Shown here piece after piece: positions 1 to 8,805 of a stretch of 64,000 bases of DNA. The position numbers and the translations under genes are program-made. The notes beneath the pieces were generated by a model. It was not told the DNA's origin. It searched no databases and saw only the letters and a program-made list of their open reading frames with translations. The stretch is taken from positions 682,001 through 746,000 of the forward strand of contig CAWAMD010000005.1 of the NCBI GenBank assembly GCA_963783045.1, in the 5' to 3' direction. This stretch comes from CAWAMD01 sp963783045. GTDB lineage: Bacteria; Actinomycetota; Nitriliruptoria; Nitriliruptorales; Nitriliruptoraceae. Within the stretch, counting starts at the first letter, position 1. Each line of letters begins with the position of its first letter.

Positions 1-130
1 CGGCGTCGGGCGTCACCTTCTCGGCGGCCATGACCAGGTCGCCCTCGTTCTCGCGGTCCTCGTCGTCGACGACGACGACCATGCCACCGTTGCGGATGAC
101 CTCGACGGCTTCTTCGATGGTGGCGAACAC
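1..130 (-). CDS. ribBA: RibBA / DHBP synthase, N-terminal fragment
   Basis: Only the first 43 codons lie in the window; the gene runs off the left edge. The visible residues include the DEDRENEGDL stretch, which is the active-site signature of 3,4-dihydroxy-2-butanone 4-phosphate synthase (ribulose 5-phosphate to the four-carbon riboflavin precursor). The GTG start at 130 has an AGGAG five bases upstream (136-140) and begins two bases after the ribE stop, so it is translated in the rib operon. Whether a C-terminal GTP cyclohydrolase II (RibA) domain follows, as is common in actinobacteria, cannot be seen here. Confidence 0.88.
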   Translation of the reverse strand, partial: MFATIEEAVEVIRNGGMVVVVDDEDRENEGDLVMAAEKVTPDA

Positions 131-132
131 GG

Positions 133-810
133 TCACTCCTGGGAGGGGCTGGAGGGGGCGGACGAGATCGGTGCATAGGGCGTGGGGGCCCCGGCGGCGA
201 GGAGCCGCTCGACGTACTTGGCGACGGCGTCCGCCTCGAGGTTGACGCGGTCGCCGGGGCGGCGGTCGCCGAACACGGTCACGTCCAGGGTGTGCGGGAT
301 CAGCCCGACGGTGAAGGTGGCACCGCCGTCGTCGGCGTCGGACACCTCGACGACGGTCAGGCTGCACCCGTCGACGGTCACGGAGCCTTTGGGAACGAGG
401 TAGCGGGCCACCGCCGCCGGGGCGCGGATGCCGAGGAAGACGGTACCCGGCTGCTCGTCACGGGTGATCACCTCGCCGACGGCGTCGACGTGGCCCTGCA
501 CGAGGTGGCCGCCGAGGCGCGCGTCGGCCCGCATGGCCCGCTCGAGGTCGACGGGCGACCCGGGCTCGAGCTCGCCGAGGGCGGTTGCCCGCAGCGTCTC
601 GGCCATGAGATCGGCGGTCCAGCCGGTGCGGTCGCCGGCCTCGCCGTGGACGAGGTCCGTGACGGTCAGGCAGCAGCCGTTCACGGCGATCGAGTCCCCG
701 ATGGCGGCGTCCTCGACGACGCGGCGGCAGGTGATGACCAGCCGGGCGTGCCGGTCCTCGATGGTGAGGTCGGCGACGGTGCCCAGCTCCTCGACGATGC
801 CGGTGAACAC
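133..810 (-). CDS. ribE: Riboflavin synthase alpha chain
   Basis: Riboflavin synthase dismutates two molecules of 6,7-dimethyl-8-ribityllumazine to riboflavin. The protein starts MFTGIVEELG, the hallmark N-terminus, and has the two tandem lumazine-binding barrels expected (repeated GSVTVDGCSLTV / GDSIAVNGCCLTV segments). At 225 residues it is slightly longer than usual because of a Pro/Ser-rich tail. The GTG start at 810 has an AGGAG just upstream and lies four bases after the ribD stop. The neighbours ribD and ribBA make this the canonical riboflavin operon. Confidence 0.95.
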   Translation of the reverse strand: MFTGIVEELGTVADLTIEDRHARLVITCRRVVEDAAIGDSIAVNGCCLTVTDLVHGEAGDRTGWTADLMAETLRATALGELEPGSPVDLERAMRADARLGGHLVQGHVDAVGEVITRDEQPGTVFLGIRAPAAVARYLVPKGSVTVDGCSLTVVEVSDADDGGATFTVGLIPHTLDVTVFGDRRPGDRVNLEADAVAKYVERLLAAGAPTPYAPISSAPSSPSQE

Positions 811-814
811 GTGG

Positions 815-1966
815 TCACTCCTCGGACGGGCGGTTGCGGGTCGGGCGGGGGTGGGACCCTCCGGTGGCAGCGGCGCGGGCGCCGACGGGCTCGGGAACGG
901 CGATGGTCTCGCGGTCGTCGCCGAGCCGTCCGGTCGCGACGGTGCGCCAGCGCCAGCCGGCGGCCGGCGGCGGGGCGATCGCGGGGACGAGCCGCGGGAT
1001 CCCGTCGAAGGCGGCGACCTGACAGGCGACGTGGATCACGAGACGGTCGACGAGGCCGGCGCGCACGAGCGCACCGGCCAGGGTCGCACCGGGCTCGGCG
1101 AGGACCGCGGTGATGTCGCGGTCGGCCAGGGCCGTCAGCGCCGCGGCGGGATCGACGCGGCCCTCGGGCGTGGCGGGCACGACGACGACCGACGCACCGG
1201 CCCGCGTGAGAGCGGCCCGCCGGGCCCCGTCGGCCCGGTCGGTGGTCACCACGAGCGCGCCGGACCGGACGACACGGGCGTCGGTGGGGATCCGGCCGGC
1301 GGAGTCGAGCACGACGGGGCGCGCCGGCGCGCCGCGTGCGGCGACGTGCCGCACGTCCAGCCGCGGGTCGTCGGCGAGCACGGTGCCGACGCCGACGAGC
1401 ACGGCGTCGGCTGCATCCCGCATCCGGTGGACCTCGTGGCGGGCCGGGAGGCCGGTGAGCCACCGGCGGCCCGGCGCGACGAGCCGCCCGTCCAGCGTCT
1501 GGGCGAGCTTCAGGGTCACGTGCGGTCGGCCGGCCCGGACCCGGTGGACGAAGACACGGTTCTGCTCGGCGACCCAGTCGGCGAGACAGCCGCCGCTGAC
1601 CTCGACCCCGTGGGCGGACAGCCGCGCGTGGCCGCCGGCGGCGAGATCGTTCGGGTCGGCCAGCCCGTAGACGACCCGGGCCACCCCCGCCTCGATCAGG
1701 GCCCGCGAGCAGGGCCCCGTGCGACCCTGGTGGTCGCACGGCTCGAGCGTCACGTAGGCCGTGGCCCCGGCGGCCGCGTCGCCGGCGTCGGTGAGCGCGG
1801 CGACCTCGGCGTGGGGCCCGCCGGCCTGCTGGTGCCAGCCTTCGCCGACGATGTGGCCGTCGCGGGTGACGACACACCCGACGAGCGGGTTCGGGGACAC
1901 CCGGCCACGACCGCGCTCGGCGAGCGCGATGGCGCGCGCCATCAGCTGCCGGTCCACCGTCGTCAC
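815..1966 (-). CDS. ribD: Bifunctional diaminohydroxyphosphoribosylaminopyrimidine deaminase / reductase
   Basis: RibD performs the second and third steps of riboflavin synthesis. The N-terminal cytidine-deaminase-like domain shows the zinc ligands in PHAE (H52, catalytic E54) and the two cysteines of LEPCDHQGRTGPC (C77, C86). The C-terminal reductase domain begins near RPHVTLKLAQTLDGR. The frame stays open upstream of 1966, but homology starts at the GTG there, giving 383 residues; no strong Shine-Dalgarno is seen, so the start is the least certain part. It is followed at a four-base gap by ribE. Confidence 0.93.
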   Translation of the reverse strand: MTTVDRQLMARAIALAERGRGRVSPNPLVGCVVTRDGHIVGEGWHQQAGGPHAEVAALTDAGDAAAGATAYVTLEPCDHQGRTGPCSRALIEAGVARVVYGLADPNDLAAGGHARLSAHGVEVSGGCLADWVAEQNRVFVHRVRAGRPHVTLKLAQTLDGRLVAPGRRWLTGLPARHEVHRMRDAADAVLVGVGTVLADDPRLDVRHVAARGAPARPVVLDSAGRIPTDARVVRSGALVVTTDRADGARRAALTRAGASVVVVPATPEGRVDPAAALTALADRDITAVLAEPGATLAGALVRAGLVDRLVIHVACQVAAFDGIPRLVPAIAPPPAAGWRWRTVATGRLGDDRETIAVPEPVGARAAATGGSHPRPTRNRPSEE

Positions 1967-2074
1967 CCGTCGTCCGGTCGTCGTGTCGACCGTCTCGCGG
2001 AGTGGGTGACACTGGCCGGACCCTGCCCTGCGGGCGATCCGGGGTGTGGTCCGGCGGGTCCGCCCATCCCCGGA

Positions 2075-2104
2075 GACGTGTCCCGAAGGGCTCCGGGACA
2101 CGTC
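2075..2104 (-). terminator. Hairpin between the REC-GGDEF gene and ribD
   Basis: An inverted repeat with an 11-bp stem (GACGTGTCCCG and its complement) and an 8-nt loop lies 59 bases past the stop of the receiver-GGDEF gene and about 110 bases before ribD. No T-run follows, which is usual for actinobacterial intrinsic terminators or processing hairpins. It could separate the fmt-rpe transcript from the rib operon. The 196-bp gap shows no FMN-riboswitch consensus. Confidence 0.5.
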
Positions 2105-2162
2105 GGAGTGTAGCGGTGGGGCGGCCCCGCCCCCATCTCGCGTCGCTCCGCGCCGTGCGTGG

Positions 2163-3149
2163 CTACGGGCTCGCGGTGCCGACCGATCCCATGCGTGGCG
2201 GCACGTGGACCGCATCGTCGGTCCGGCGGTCCACCGCCCAGTTCGAGGGTCCCTCGCACGCCTGCTTCGCGAAGGTCTTCATCTCGGTGGCCACGCCGAC
2301 GGGCTGGCTCGCGTGCTCGAAGTCGCGCTGCTCGTTCGTCGCGATGCCGATGGACACGGACACGGGCGGGAACCGCCGGCTCACGCCCTGCCGGTCGAGC
2401 ACCTCGATGTAGCCGCGCTCGCGGTCCTGAAGGTCGTAGTGGTCCTGGACGCGGGCGTCGAACCGGGCGCAGATCTCGTGGGCGATGTGCTCATAGCGGT
2501 CGAGTCCCGTGAGGACCACGAAGTCGTCACCGCCGATGTGTCCCACGAAGGTCTCGTCGTCACCGAGCTCGCCGACCACCTCGACGATCACGCTGGCCAG
2601 GCCACGAAGGACCTCGTCGCCGCGCATGAAGCCGTAGTGGTCGTTGTACTCCTTGAACTGGTTGAGGTCCGCGTAGAGCAGCGCGAAGGGCTGCGAGGCG
2701 TCGACGCGCCGGTGCAGCTCCTGCTCGATCCGGGTGTTGCCGGGCAGCCCGGTCAGCGGCGACACGGTGCGCATCTGCTGCGCCCGCCGCAGCGTCGCCC
2801 GGACCCGTGCGACGAGCTCCTCCGGGTCGAAGGGCTTGGTGATGTAGTCGTCTGCCCCGTTGGTCAGCCCCTCCACCTTGTCGATGACCTGTGCGCGGGC
2901 CGTGAGGATGATCACCGGGATGTGGCTGACCCGCCCGTCCCGCCGCAGCCGGCGGATCGCCTCGATCCCGTCGAGGCGGGGCATCATCACGTCCATGAGG
3001 ATGACGGCCGGCGAGTGGGCGACGGCCTCGCGCACGCCCTGCTCACCGTCGACGGCCTCGACCGTCTCGAACCCGTGCAGCTCCAGCGTCAGGGCCAGGA
3101 ACATCCGGATGTCGGCGTCGTCGTCGACGATGAGCACCACGTCGCTCAT
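2163..3149 (-). CDS. Response regulator with GGDEF-type output domain
   Basis: The 328-residue protein has an N-terminal receiver (phosphoacceptor D53 in LMDVMMPRLDG, conserved K105 in TKPFDP) and a C-terminal GGDEF-family domain (roughly 130-300). The active-site loop reads GGDDF (206-210), preceded by GHI, and no RxxD inhibitory site is visible upstream. GGDDF variants can be active or act only as GTP/c-di-GMP sensors, so diguanylate cyclase activity is uncertain. The ATG start overlaps the rpe stop as ATGA. No histidine kinase is adjacent, so its partner is unknown. Confidence 0.88.
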   Translation of the reverse strand: MSDVVLIVDDDADIRMFLALTLELHGFETVEAVDGEQGVREAVAHSPAVILMDVMMPRLDGIEAIRRLRRDGRVSHIPVIILTARAQVIDKVEGLTNGADDYITKPFDPEELVARVRATLRRAQQMRTVSPLTGLPGNTRIEQELHRRVDASQPFALLYADLNQFKEYNDHYGFMRGDEVLRGLASVIVEVVGELGDDETFVGHIGGDDFVVLTGLDRYEHIAHEICARFDARVQDHYDLQDRERGYIEVLDRQGVSRRFPPVSVSIGIATNEQRDFEHASQPVGVATEMKTFAKQACEGPSNWAVDRRTDDAVHVPPRMGSVGTASP

Positions 3150-3838
3150 GGCACGACCCTCGGCCCGTCCTGCCGTGCCGCCGAGGCCGCGTCCAGGATC
3201 GCCGCGACCGCGGCCGGACGGTCCGCCTGGTTGAAGACGGCCGACCCGGCGACCAGCGTGTCGGCACCGGCCTCCACGGTCGCGCCGACCGTGTCGGGGG
3301 CGATGCCGCCGTCGACCTCGATCCGGAACCGTGCCCCGCGGTCGCGGCGCCACGCGGCGGCTGCTGCGATCTTCGGGACGACCTCCGGCATGAACGCCTG
3401 CCCGCCGAAGCCGGGCTCCACCGTCATGCACAGCAGCATGTCGATGTCGTCGAGCAGGTCCGTCACGAGCTCGAGGGGCTCGCTCGGCCGCACGGCGACC
3501 CCCACCTGCGCGCCGGCCTCGTGCAGCCGCGCGACGAGATCGGCCGGGTCCTCGTCGGTCGACGGGTGGAAGGTGACGGAGTCGGCGCCGGCGGCTACGA
3601 ACTGGGGACCGTAGACCCGCGGGTCGGTGATCATGAGGTGCACGTCGAGGAAGAGGTCGGTGGCCGCCCGCAGCCGCTTCACCACCGGTGGGCCGATGGT
3701 GAGGTTCGGGACGTAGTGGCCGTCCATCACGTCGACGTGCAGCATCTCGACCGCCGGCGCGACCTCGGCGACCTCGTCGGCCAGGCGCGCGAAGTCGGCG
3801 GACAGGATGGACGGGGCCACGCGCACGTCCCAGTCCAC
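3146..3838 (-). CDS. rpe: Ribulose-phosphate 3-epimerase
   Basis: Interconverts ribulose 5-phosphate and xylulose 5-phosphate; ribulose 5-phosphate also feeds RibBA. The (beta/alpha)8 barrel shows APSILSADF at the N-terminus, the metal-binding LHVDVMDGHYVPN segment, VEPGFGGQ and the EVDGGI aspartate. The start is taken as the GTG at 3838 because GGAGG (3844-3848) sits five bases upstream; the GTG at 3844 lies inside that Shine-Dalgarno. The protein is 230 residues, the normal length. Its first codons overlap the anomalous tail of rsmB in another frame. Confidence 0.95.
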   Translation of the reverse strand: MDWDVRVAPSILSADFARLADEVAEVAPAVEMLHVDVMDGHYVPNLTIGPPVVKRLRAATDLFLDVHLMITDPRVYGPQFVAAGADSVTFHPSTDEDPADLVARLHEAGAQVGVAVRPSEPLELVTDLLDDIDMLLCMTVEPGFGGQAFMPEVVPKIAAAAAWRRDRGARFRIEVDGGIAPDTVGATVEAGADTLVAGSAVFNQADRPAAVAAILDAASAARQDGPRVVP

Positions 3839-5226
3839 GGCCACCTCCGGATCTCTGCTCCCCGGGGAGGGTAGCGAAGCCGGCCTCCAGGGCCGCCGTT
3901 CCGGCGCGTCACAGAATCCCGACGGTAGGTCACCGTGTACATGCCGTCGGTGCCCTCGCGGTGTGGCAGCAGCTGCTGCTCGGCGACCCGGGTGAACCCC
4001 GCGCCGGCGGGACCGGCCTCGAAGGCATCGGCGACGCCGCCGGTCTCCTCGTGGGTCCAGGTGCACACGGCGTAGACGAGCGTGCCGCCCGGCCGGACCA
4101 GGGCCGCCGCGGCGTCGACGAGCCGCCGCTGGAGGGCGGCGAGCGTCCCGATGTCCGACCGGGTCCGGCGCCACCGCACCTCGGGGCGCCGACGGCCGGT
4201 TCCGAGCCCCGTGCACGGTGCGTCGAGCAACACCGCGTCGTAGGTCGCACCCTCCTCGACCGGGGGGTTCGCGGCATCGCCGACGCGGACGTCGACCGCC
4301 ACGCCGAGTCGCTGCGCAGCCTGGCGGACGAGAGCGGCGCGGTGCGGATGCAGCTCGACGGCGGTCACCGTGCCCGCCGGCCCGACCATGCGCGCGAGGT
4401 GCGTCGCCTTGCCGCCCGGCCCGGCGCAGAGGTCGAGGACGCGGTCGCCCTGGCCGACACCGGTGGCGTGGGCGACGAGCATGGACGCCTCGTCCTGAGG
4501 CGTGGCGCGTCCCTCGGCCACCGCCGGGATCCGTCGCGGATCGCCGCCGGGGACGTGCACCGCCTCGGGGGAATGCTCCCCCGGTGTGGCCGCCAGCCCC
4601 TGGGCCTGCAGCTCCGCGACGAGCGCGTCCCTGTCGCCCTCGGCCCGCAGCGTCAGCCCGGGCGGCTCGTTGTCGGCACGCAGCAGCGCCTCGGTGTCGG
4701 CTGGCCCCAGCCGCCCGAGCAGCTCGTCCACGACCCAGTCGGGGTGGGCGGTCACGAGCCGCAGGTGCGCCACCCGATCGGCCGCCGGATCCGGCCATGC
4801 CAGGTCGTCGAGCCGCCGGGCGAGCGCCCGCAGCACGCCGTTCACGAACCCGGCGGCGCCCTTGGCCCGGCCGGCCGGGACGGCCTCACGGGCCAACGCT
4901 GCCGCGGTGCTCACGGCGGCCCGGGCCGGCACGGCGCTGCGGAACAGCTGCAGCGCACCGAGGCGGAGGATGCGCCGCAGGGCCGGCTCCACGTCGTCCA
5001 AGGGGCGCGTGAGGACCTGCGCGAGCAGCCAGTCGAGCGTGCCCTCCCACCGCAGCGTCTCGTACGCGAGGTAGGACGCGAAGGCGCGGTCGCGCTCGCC
5101 CGCCAGGTCGGCGACCGACTCGGGGACCACGAGGTTGCTGTAGGCGTCCTCGGTCTCGACGGCCTGCAGCGCCGCGAGGGCGGCACGGCGGGCCGGCAGC
5201 CCGGTGTCGTCCGGGGCCGGGCTCAC
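3727..5226 (-). CDS. rsmB: 16S rRNA (cytosine-967 C5) methyltransferase RsmB/Sun
   Basis: SAM-dependent RNA methyltransferase with an N-terminal NusB-like RNA-binding domain and a C-terminal Rossmann domain. Motif I is LDLCAGPGGKATHLA; the two family cysteines are in LLDAPCTGLG and VYAVCTWTHEE. The start is a GTG overlapping the fmt stop (GTGA). The family end comes at about TDGMYTVTYRR (near 3919), yet the frame runs 63 residues further, into rpe, with low-complexity Arg/Pro-rich sequence. Dropping one base just before this point would place a TGA at 3909-3911, so the tail is probably a frameshift artefact. Confidence 0.9.
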   Translation of the reverse strand: MSPAPDDTGLPARRAALAALQAVETEDAYSNLVVPESVADLAGERDRAFASYLAYETLRWEGTLDWLLAQVLTRPLDDVEPALRRILRLGALQLFRSAVPARAAVSTAAALAREAVPAGRAKGAAGFVNGVLRALARRLDDLAWPDPAADRVAHLRLVTAHPDWVVDELLGRLGPADTEALLRADNEPPGLTLRAEGDRDALVAELQAQGLAATPGEHSPEAVHVPGGDPRRIPAVAEGRATPQDEASMLVAHATGVGQGDRVLDLCAGPGGKATHLARMVGPAGTVTAVELHPHRAALVRQAAQRLGVAVDVRVGDAANPPVEEGATYDAVLLDAPCTGLGTGRRRPEVRWRRTRSDIGTLAALQRRLVDAAAALVRPGGTLVYAVCTWTHEETGGVADAFEAGPAGAGFTRVAEQQLLPHREGTDGMYTVTYRRDSVTRRNGGPGGRLRYPPRGAEIRRWPWTGTCAWPRPSCPPTSRAWPTRSPRSRRRSRCCTST

Positions 5227-6146
5227 GAGCCCAGGGCCTCGCCCGCGTCCGGCTGGTAGCCGTTCGCGAAGGCATCGCCGCCCATGCGCGGCTTGCCGGC
5301 CGGCTGCACCTGAAGGAGACGGACGGCGCCCGTGCCGGCGGCGACGACGACGCCGTCGGCGTCCCGGTCGATGACCGTGCCGGATGCTCCCTCGCCGTCG
5401 GCGACGGCAGCGCGCCACACCTTGAGGCGCTTCCCACGGAAGGTGGTGTGCGCCCCCGGCGCCGGGTTGGCGCTACGCACGAGGTCGACGACCGAACGCG
5501 CCGGCTCCTCCCAGTCGAGGCGTACGTCATCGGTGGTGATCTTGGGTGCGAGCGTGACCCCGTCGGCGGACTGGGGCGTCGGCTCGGCACCGCCCGCGAG
5601 CCCCCGCAGGCTGCGCACGAGGACGCCCGAGCCGAGGTCGGCGAGGCGGTCGAGCAGCTCGCCGGCGGTCTCCTCGGGCTCGATGTCGACGGTCACCTGG
5701 TCGAGGATCGGCCCCGTGTCCATCCCCTCGTCGAGCACGAACGTCGAGATTCCCGTCGTGCCCTCACCGGTCCGGATGGCGTGCTGCACCGGCGCGGCGC
5801 CACGCCAGCGCGGCAGCAGGGAGAAGTGCAGGTTCACGAACCCGAACCGCGACGCGTCGAGGACCCGGCGGGGCAGCAGCGCCCCATAGGCCACGACCGC
5901 ACACACGTCGAGGTCGAGGTCGCGGAGGTCGTCGACGATCTCGATCGGCCGCTGCGGCTGCAGGACGGGCACGTCGAGCGCCGCGGCCGCCTCCTTGACC
6001 GGTGGCGGCTGGGGCGTCCCCCGACGTCCGCGCGGACGGTCGGGGTTCGTGACGACCGCGACGAGCGTCAGGTCGTCCGCGTCCGCCACCGCCTCGAGTG
6101 CGGGCACGGCGACATCCGGCGTTCCGAAGAAGGCGACCCTCGTCAC
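5223..6146 (-). CDS. fmt: Methionyl-tRNA formyltransferase
   Basis: Formylates initiator Met-tRNA using 10-formyl-tetrahydrofolate. The 307-residue protein has the N-terminal formyltransferase core with VNLHFSLLPRWRGAAPV, which carries the catalytic Asn and His, and a later DEGMDTGPIL segment containing the catalytic Asp. The C-terminal tRNA-binding barrel follows. The start is a GTG overlapping the def stop (GTGA), and its own stop overlaps rsmB in the same way, so def-fmt-rsmB are translationally coupled. Confidence 0.95.
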   Translation of the reverse strand: MTRVAFFGTPDVAVPALEAVADADDLTLVAVVTNPDRPRGRRGTPQPPPVKEAAAALDVPVLQPQRPIEIVDDLRDLDLDVCAVVAYGALLPRRVLDASRFGFVNLHFSLLPRWRGAAPVQHAIRTGEGTTGISTFVLDEGMDTGPILDQVTVDIEPEETAGELLDRLADLGSGVLVRSLRGLAGGAEPTPQSADGVTLAPKITTDDVRLDWEEPARSVVDLVRSANPAPGAHTTFRGKRLKVWRAAVADGEGASGTVIDRDADGVVVAAGTGAVRLLQVQPAGKPRMGGDAFANGYQPDAGEALGS

Positions 6147-6697
6147 TGATCGCCCCGACCGAGCAGCAGGCTTCCCGGCTGCGTGGCGGCGGGATGGTCC
6201 TGGCCGTGCTCCAGCCGGTACTCGCGCATGCGGCGCATCGCCTCCTTGCGGTCGTGACGCGCCAGGTGGTCGATGAACAGGATCCCGTCGAGGTGGTCCA
6301 TCTCGTGCAGCCAGACACGGGCGTTGAAACCCTCGAGCTGGACGGTGTGATCGTCGCCGGCGAGGTCCCGGTAGCCGACCTCGATCCGCAGCGGTCGCTC
6401 GACCGGGTAGTAGAGGCCGGGGAACGACAGGCAGCCCTCGTCGTCGAGCTCCCCGTCCTCGGAGCTGTCGCGGAGCTCGGGGTTGACGACGGCACCGTGC
6501 TCCTCGCCCACCTCCCAGGTGAACAGACGCTTGAGGGTGCCCACCTGCGGCGCCGCCAGGCCCACGCCGGGTGCATCCCGCATCGTCTCCAGCATGTCCT
6601 CGGCGAGCCGCGCCAGGCGACCGTCGAAGTCGGTCACCTCGTGCGCCCGCTGTCGCAGGACCGGATCACCGAAGATCCGGATCTTCAGGATGGCCAA
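6143..6697 (-). CDS. def: Peptide deformylase
   Basis: Removes the N-formyl group from nascent proteins, the partner reaction of Fmt next door. All three metal motifs are present: GVGLAAPQVG (44-53), EGCLS (metal Cys89) and HEMDH (H131, E132, H135). The residue before HEMDH is Leu where Gln is common. The start is a TTG at 6697, supported by a GAGGAGG Shine-Dalgarno eight bases upstream and by homology beginning at once. Length 184 residues is normal. Confidence 0.95.
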   Translation of the reverse strand: MAILKIRIFGDPVLRQRAHEVTDFDGRLARLAEDMLETMRDAPGVGLAAPQVGTLKRLFTWEVGEEHGAVVNPELRDSSEDGELDDEGCLSFPGLYYPVERPLRIEVGYRDLAGDDHTVQLEGFNARVWLHEMDHLDGILFIDHLARHDRKEAMRRMREYRLEHGQDHPAATQPGSLLLGRGDQ

Positions 6698-6783
6698 CCT
6701 GGCGTCCTCCTCGTTGCTCGGCGCCCCAGCGTACGCCCTCGGCGCCGGTCCGCGGACCGCGCGGACCGCCGTTCCTCGCCGGC

Positions 6784-8745
6784 CTACAGCACGTCCACCG
6801 GGTCCACGTCGACGCGGACGTCGAGCCCGTCCTTGCTCCAGGCCCGGCGGAGCGGGTCGAGTGCGGCCAGGGTCGCGACCCGGTCGTCGGTCTTGACGAG
6901 GAAACGCGCGCGCCCGTCGGCGAGCAGGGGCCCCATCGTCTCGTCGCCGGGCGGGAGCCCGGCGTGCAGCGCCGCGGCGACGCGCTCCCCCTCCCCCGCC
7001 GCGTCGAGGCGGATCGCGACCGCCGCCGGCGGGAAGCGCAGCGGCCGGCGCAGCGCCGCCTCCTGCCGCCAGAACCCGCCCGGGTCCCAGCGGACGAGCG
7101 CCTGGACGGCATGGTGCTGCGGCTCCTCGGTCTGGACGACGACGAGGGCGTCGCGCTCGGCGTCACGGGCGCGGGTGCCGCGTCCCGCCCCGTCGCGACC
7201 GGCGACGGCGAGCCGGGCCGCGGCCATCGACAGGCGGAGGGCGTCCTCGGCCGCGTCGAGCGCCGGTCGCCGCAGCTGCCCGTCGAGGTCGGGCAGCACG
7301 ACGGCCCCCACCCGGCCGGGCGGGTGGTCGAGGACGGACCCGCGGGTCATGACGAGGACGGCCGGCGGCGGCGGGGCCTGCTGGGCGTAGCCCTCGAGGA
7401 CGGCCACGGGCGTGCCCCGCAGCATCCGGTCGAGCTCCTGACCGATCCGCGCGGCGCCGGCCGCCAGCGGCACGAAGCGGGGGTCGCCGCAGGCCGGGCA
7501 GCGGGCACGACCGCGGCTGCGCCAGCCGCACGTGGTGCACTGCACCCGGGGGTCGCGGGCGCCGGCCCGTGCGACCGACGCGTTGCAGACGGGGCAGACG
7601 TAGCGGGTACCGCAGCGGGCGCAGACAAGCGCCCGTCCCTCCCCGCGGCGGGCCGCCAGCACGATGCCGTACTCGCCACGATCGGCGGCGCGCCGCAGCG
7701 CCTGTACCGACGGGGATGCGAGGCGGGTGCGGACCCGGCCCTCGCTCGTGACGACGCGGACGAGCGGTGCCGAGTCGCGCTCGACCGACCGCGGCGGGGT
7801 GACCGGCGTCACCCGCCGCGCCGCCAGCAGCCGCCAGGCCTGCGCGCTCGGCACCGTGCCGACGAGCAGGCCGACACCGCCGGCGCGTCGTGCCCGCTCC
7901 AGGAGCACCTCGCGGACGTGGTGGCGCGGGCTGCGCCGCTCCTTCAGGGCGGGGTTGGACTCGTCGACGACGACGGTCAGCCCGAGGCGGTCGAGCGGCC
8001 AGAAGGCGACACCCCGCTCTCCCACGACCACCCGGGCCTGTCCGCAGCGAGCCTCGAGCCAGCGCCGGTAGAGGGTGCGCGCAGACGGCCCCCCGCGCGC
8101 ATCGACGGCCACCTCGACATGGGCCGCGACGACCGCGTCGGCCGCCGCCGACTGCGGGTCGGGGACCACGACCAGCACGTCGCGCCCCGCCGCCAGTGCG
8201 GTGCCGGTCAGGTCGGCGAGCCGGGCGCCAACGTCCTCGCCGGGCAGCGGCCGCCAGTAGAAGGCGCCGCTGCCGTCACGGGTCGCGGCGAGGAGCGTGT
8301 GCCCGTCGGCGGCGTAGGGCTCCCATCCCGCCGTGTCCGGGAACGGCGGATCGGCGGGGCGCGGCGCGGCGCCGGGCGGGAACCAGCCGGCGGCCTCGGC
8401 ACGCCGCTCCACGTCGACGGTGCGGTCGGGCAGCGCATGCCGGAGCACGTCGGCCATCGGTGCCGCGAACCGCCGGCCGGCCCAGCGCAGCACGTCGAGC
8501 TCGTCAGCCGTCAGCCAGGCGTGCGGACCGAGGAGCCGCGACAGCGGCCGGACACGGGCGGCGTCGACCTCGGTCGTGTCGGCCACGGCGACGACGATGC
8601 CGCGGCGGCGCCGCCCGGCGAAGGTGACCTGCACGCGGCTGCCGACACGGACGTCGTCGGCCAGCTCGTCGGGGATCGCGTAGTCGAACGGGCGGTCCAG
8701 GTGTGCCGGCTCCACCTCGACGACGACGCGCGCGTAGGCCGGCAC
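6784..8745 (-). CDS. priA: Primosomal protein N' (PriA), ATPase-degenerate actinobacterial type
   Basis: PriA restarts stalled replication forks. The N-terminal 3'-DNA-binding domain (RPFDYAIPDEL) and the eight-cysteine double zinc module (CARC, CPVC, CTTC, CPAC) are intact. The helicase core is degenerate: no canonical GxGKT Walker A is seen and the DEAH box reads DESN, followed by ALKERRSPRHHVRE. This matches the probably ATPase-inactive PriA known from actinobacteria. The GTG start has GAGG upstream. It lies 60 bases after metK and 86 bases before def. Confidence 0.9.
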   Translation of the reverse strand: MPAYARVVVEVEPAHLDRPFDYAIPDELADDVRVGSRVQVTFAGRRRRGIVVAVADTTEVDAARVRPLSRLLGPHAWLTADELDVLRWAGRRFAAPMADVLRHALPDRTVDVERRAEAAGWFPPGAAPRPADPPFPDTAGWEPYAADGHTLLAATRDGSGAFYWRPLPGEDVGARLADLTGTALAAGRDVLVVVPDPQSAAADAVVAAHVEVAVDARGGPSARTLYRRWLEARCGQARVVVGERGVAFWPLDRLGLTVVVDESNPALKERRSPRHHVREVLLERARRAGGVGLLVGTVPSAQAWRLLAARRVTPVTPPRSVERDSAPLVRVVTSEGRVRTRLASPSVQALRRAADRGEYGIVLAARRGEGRALVCARCGTRYVCPVCNASVARAGARDPRVQCTTCGWRSRGRARCPACGDPRFVPLAAGAARIGQELDRMLRGTPVAVLEGYAQQAPPPPAVLVMTRGSVLDHPPGRVGAVVLPDLDGQLRRPALDAAEDALRLSMAAARLAVAGRDGAGRGTRARDAERDALVVVQTEEPQHHAVQALVRWDPGGFWRQEAALRRPLRFPPAAVAIRLDAAGEGERVAAALHAGLPPGDETMGPLLADGRARFLVKTDDRVATLAALDPLRRAWSKDGLDVRVDVDPVDVL

Positions 8746-8805
8746 CGGGACCTCGGCGGGGTACGGGCCGGCGACCGCGTGAGCGGCGCGTCCGGCCCGG
8801 GCGGA

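Noticed and set aside
1967..2162. FMN riboswitch upstream of ribD
   Set aside because: The gap holds a strong simple hairpin, but none of the conserved RFN segments (such as AGGGGC-type and GAUUCCGG-type boxes) could be found on the rib strand.
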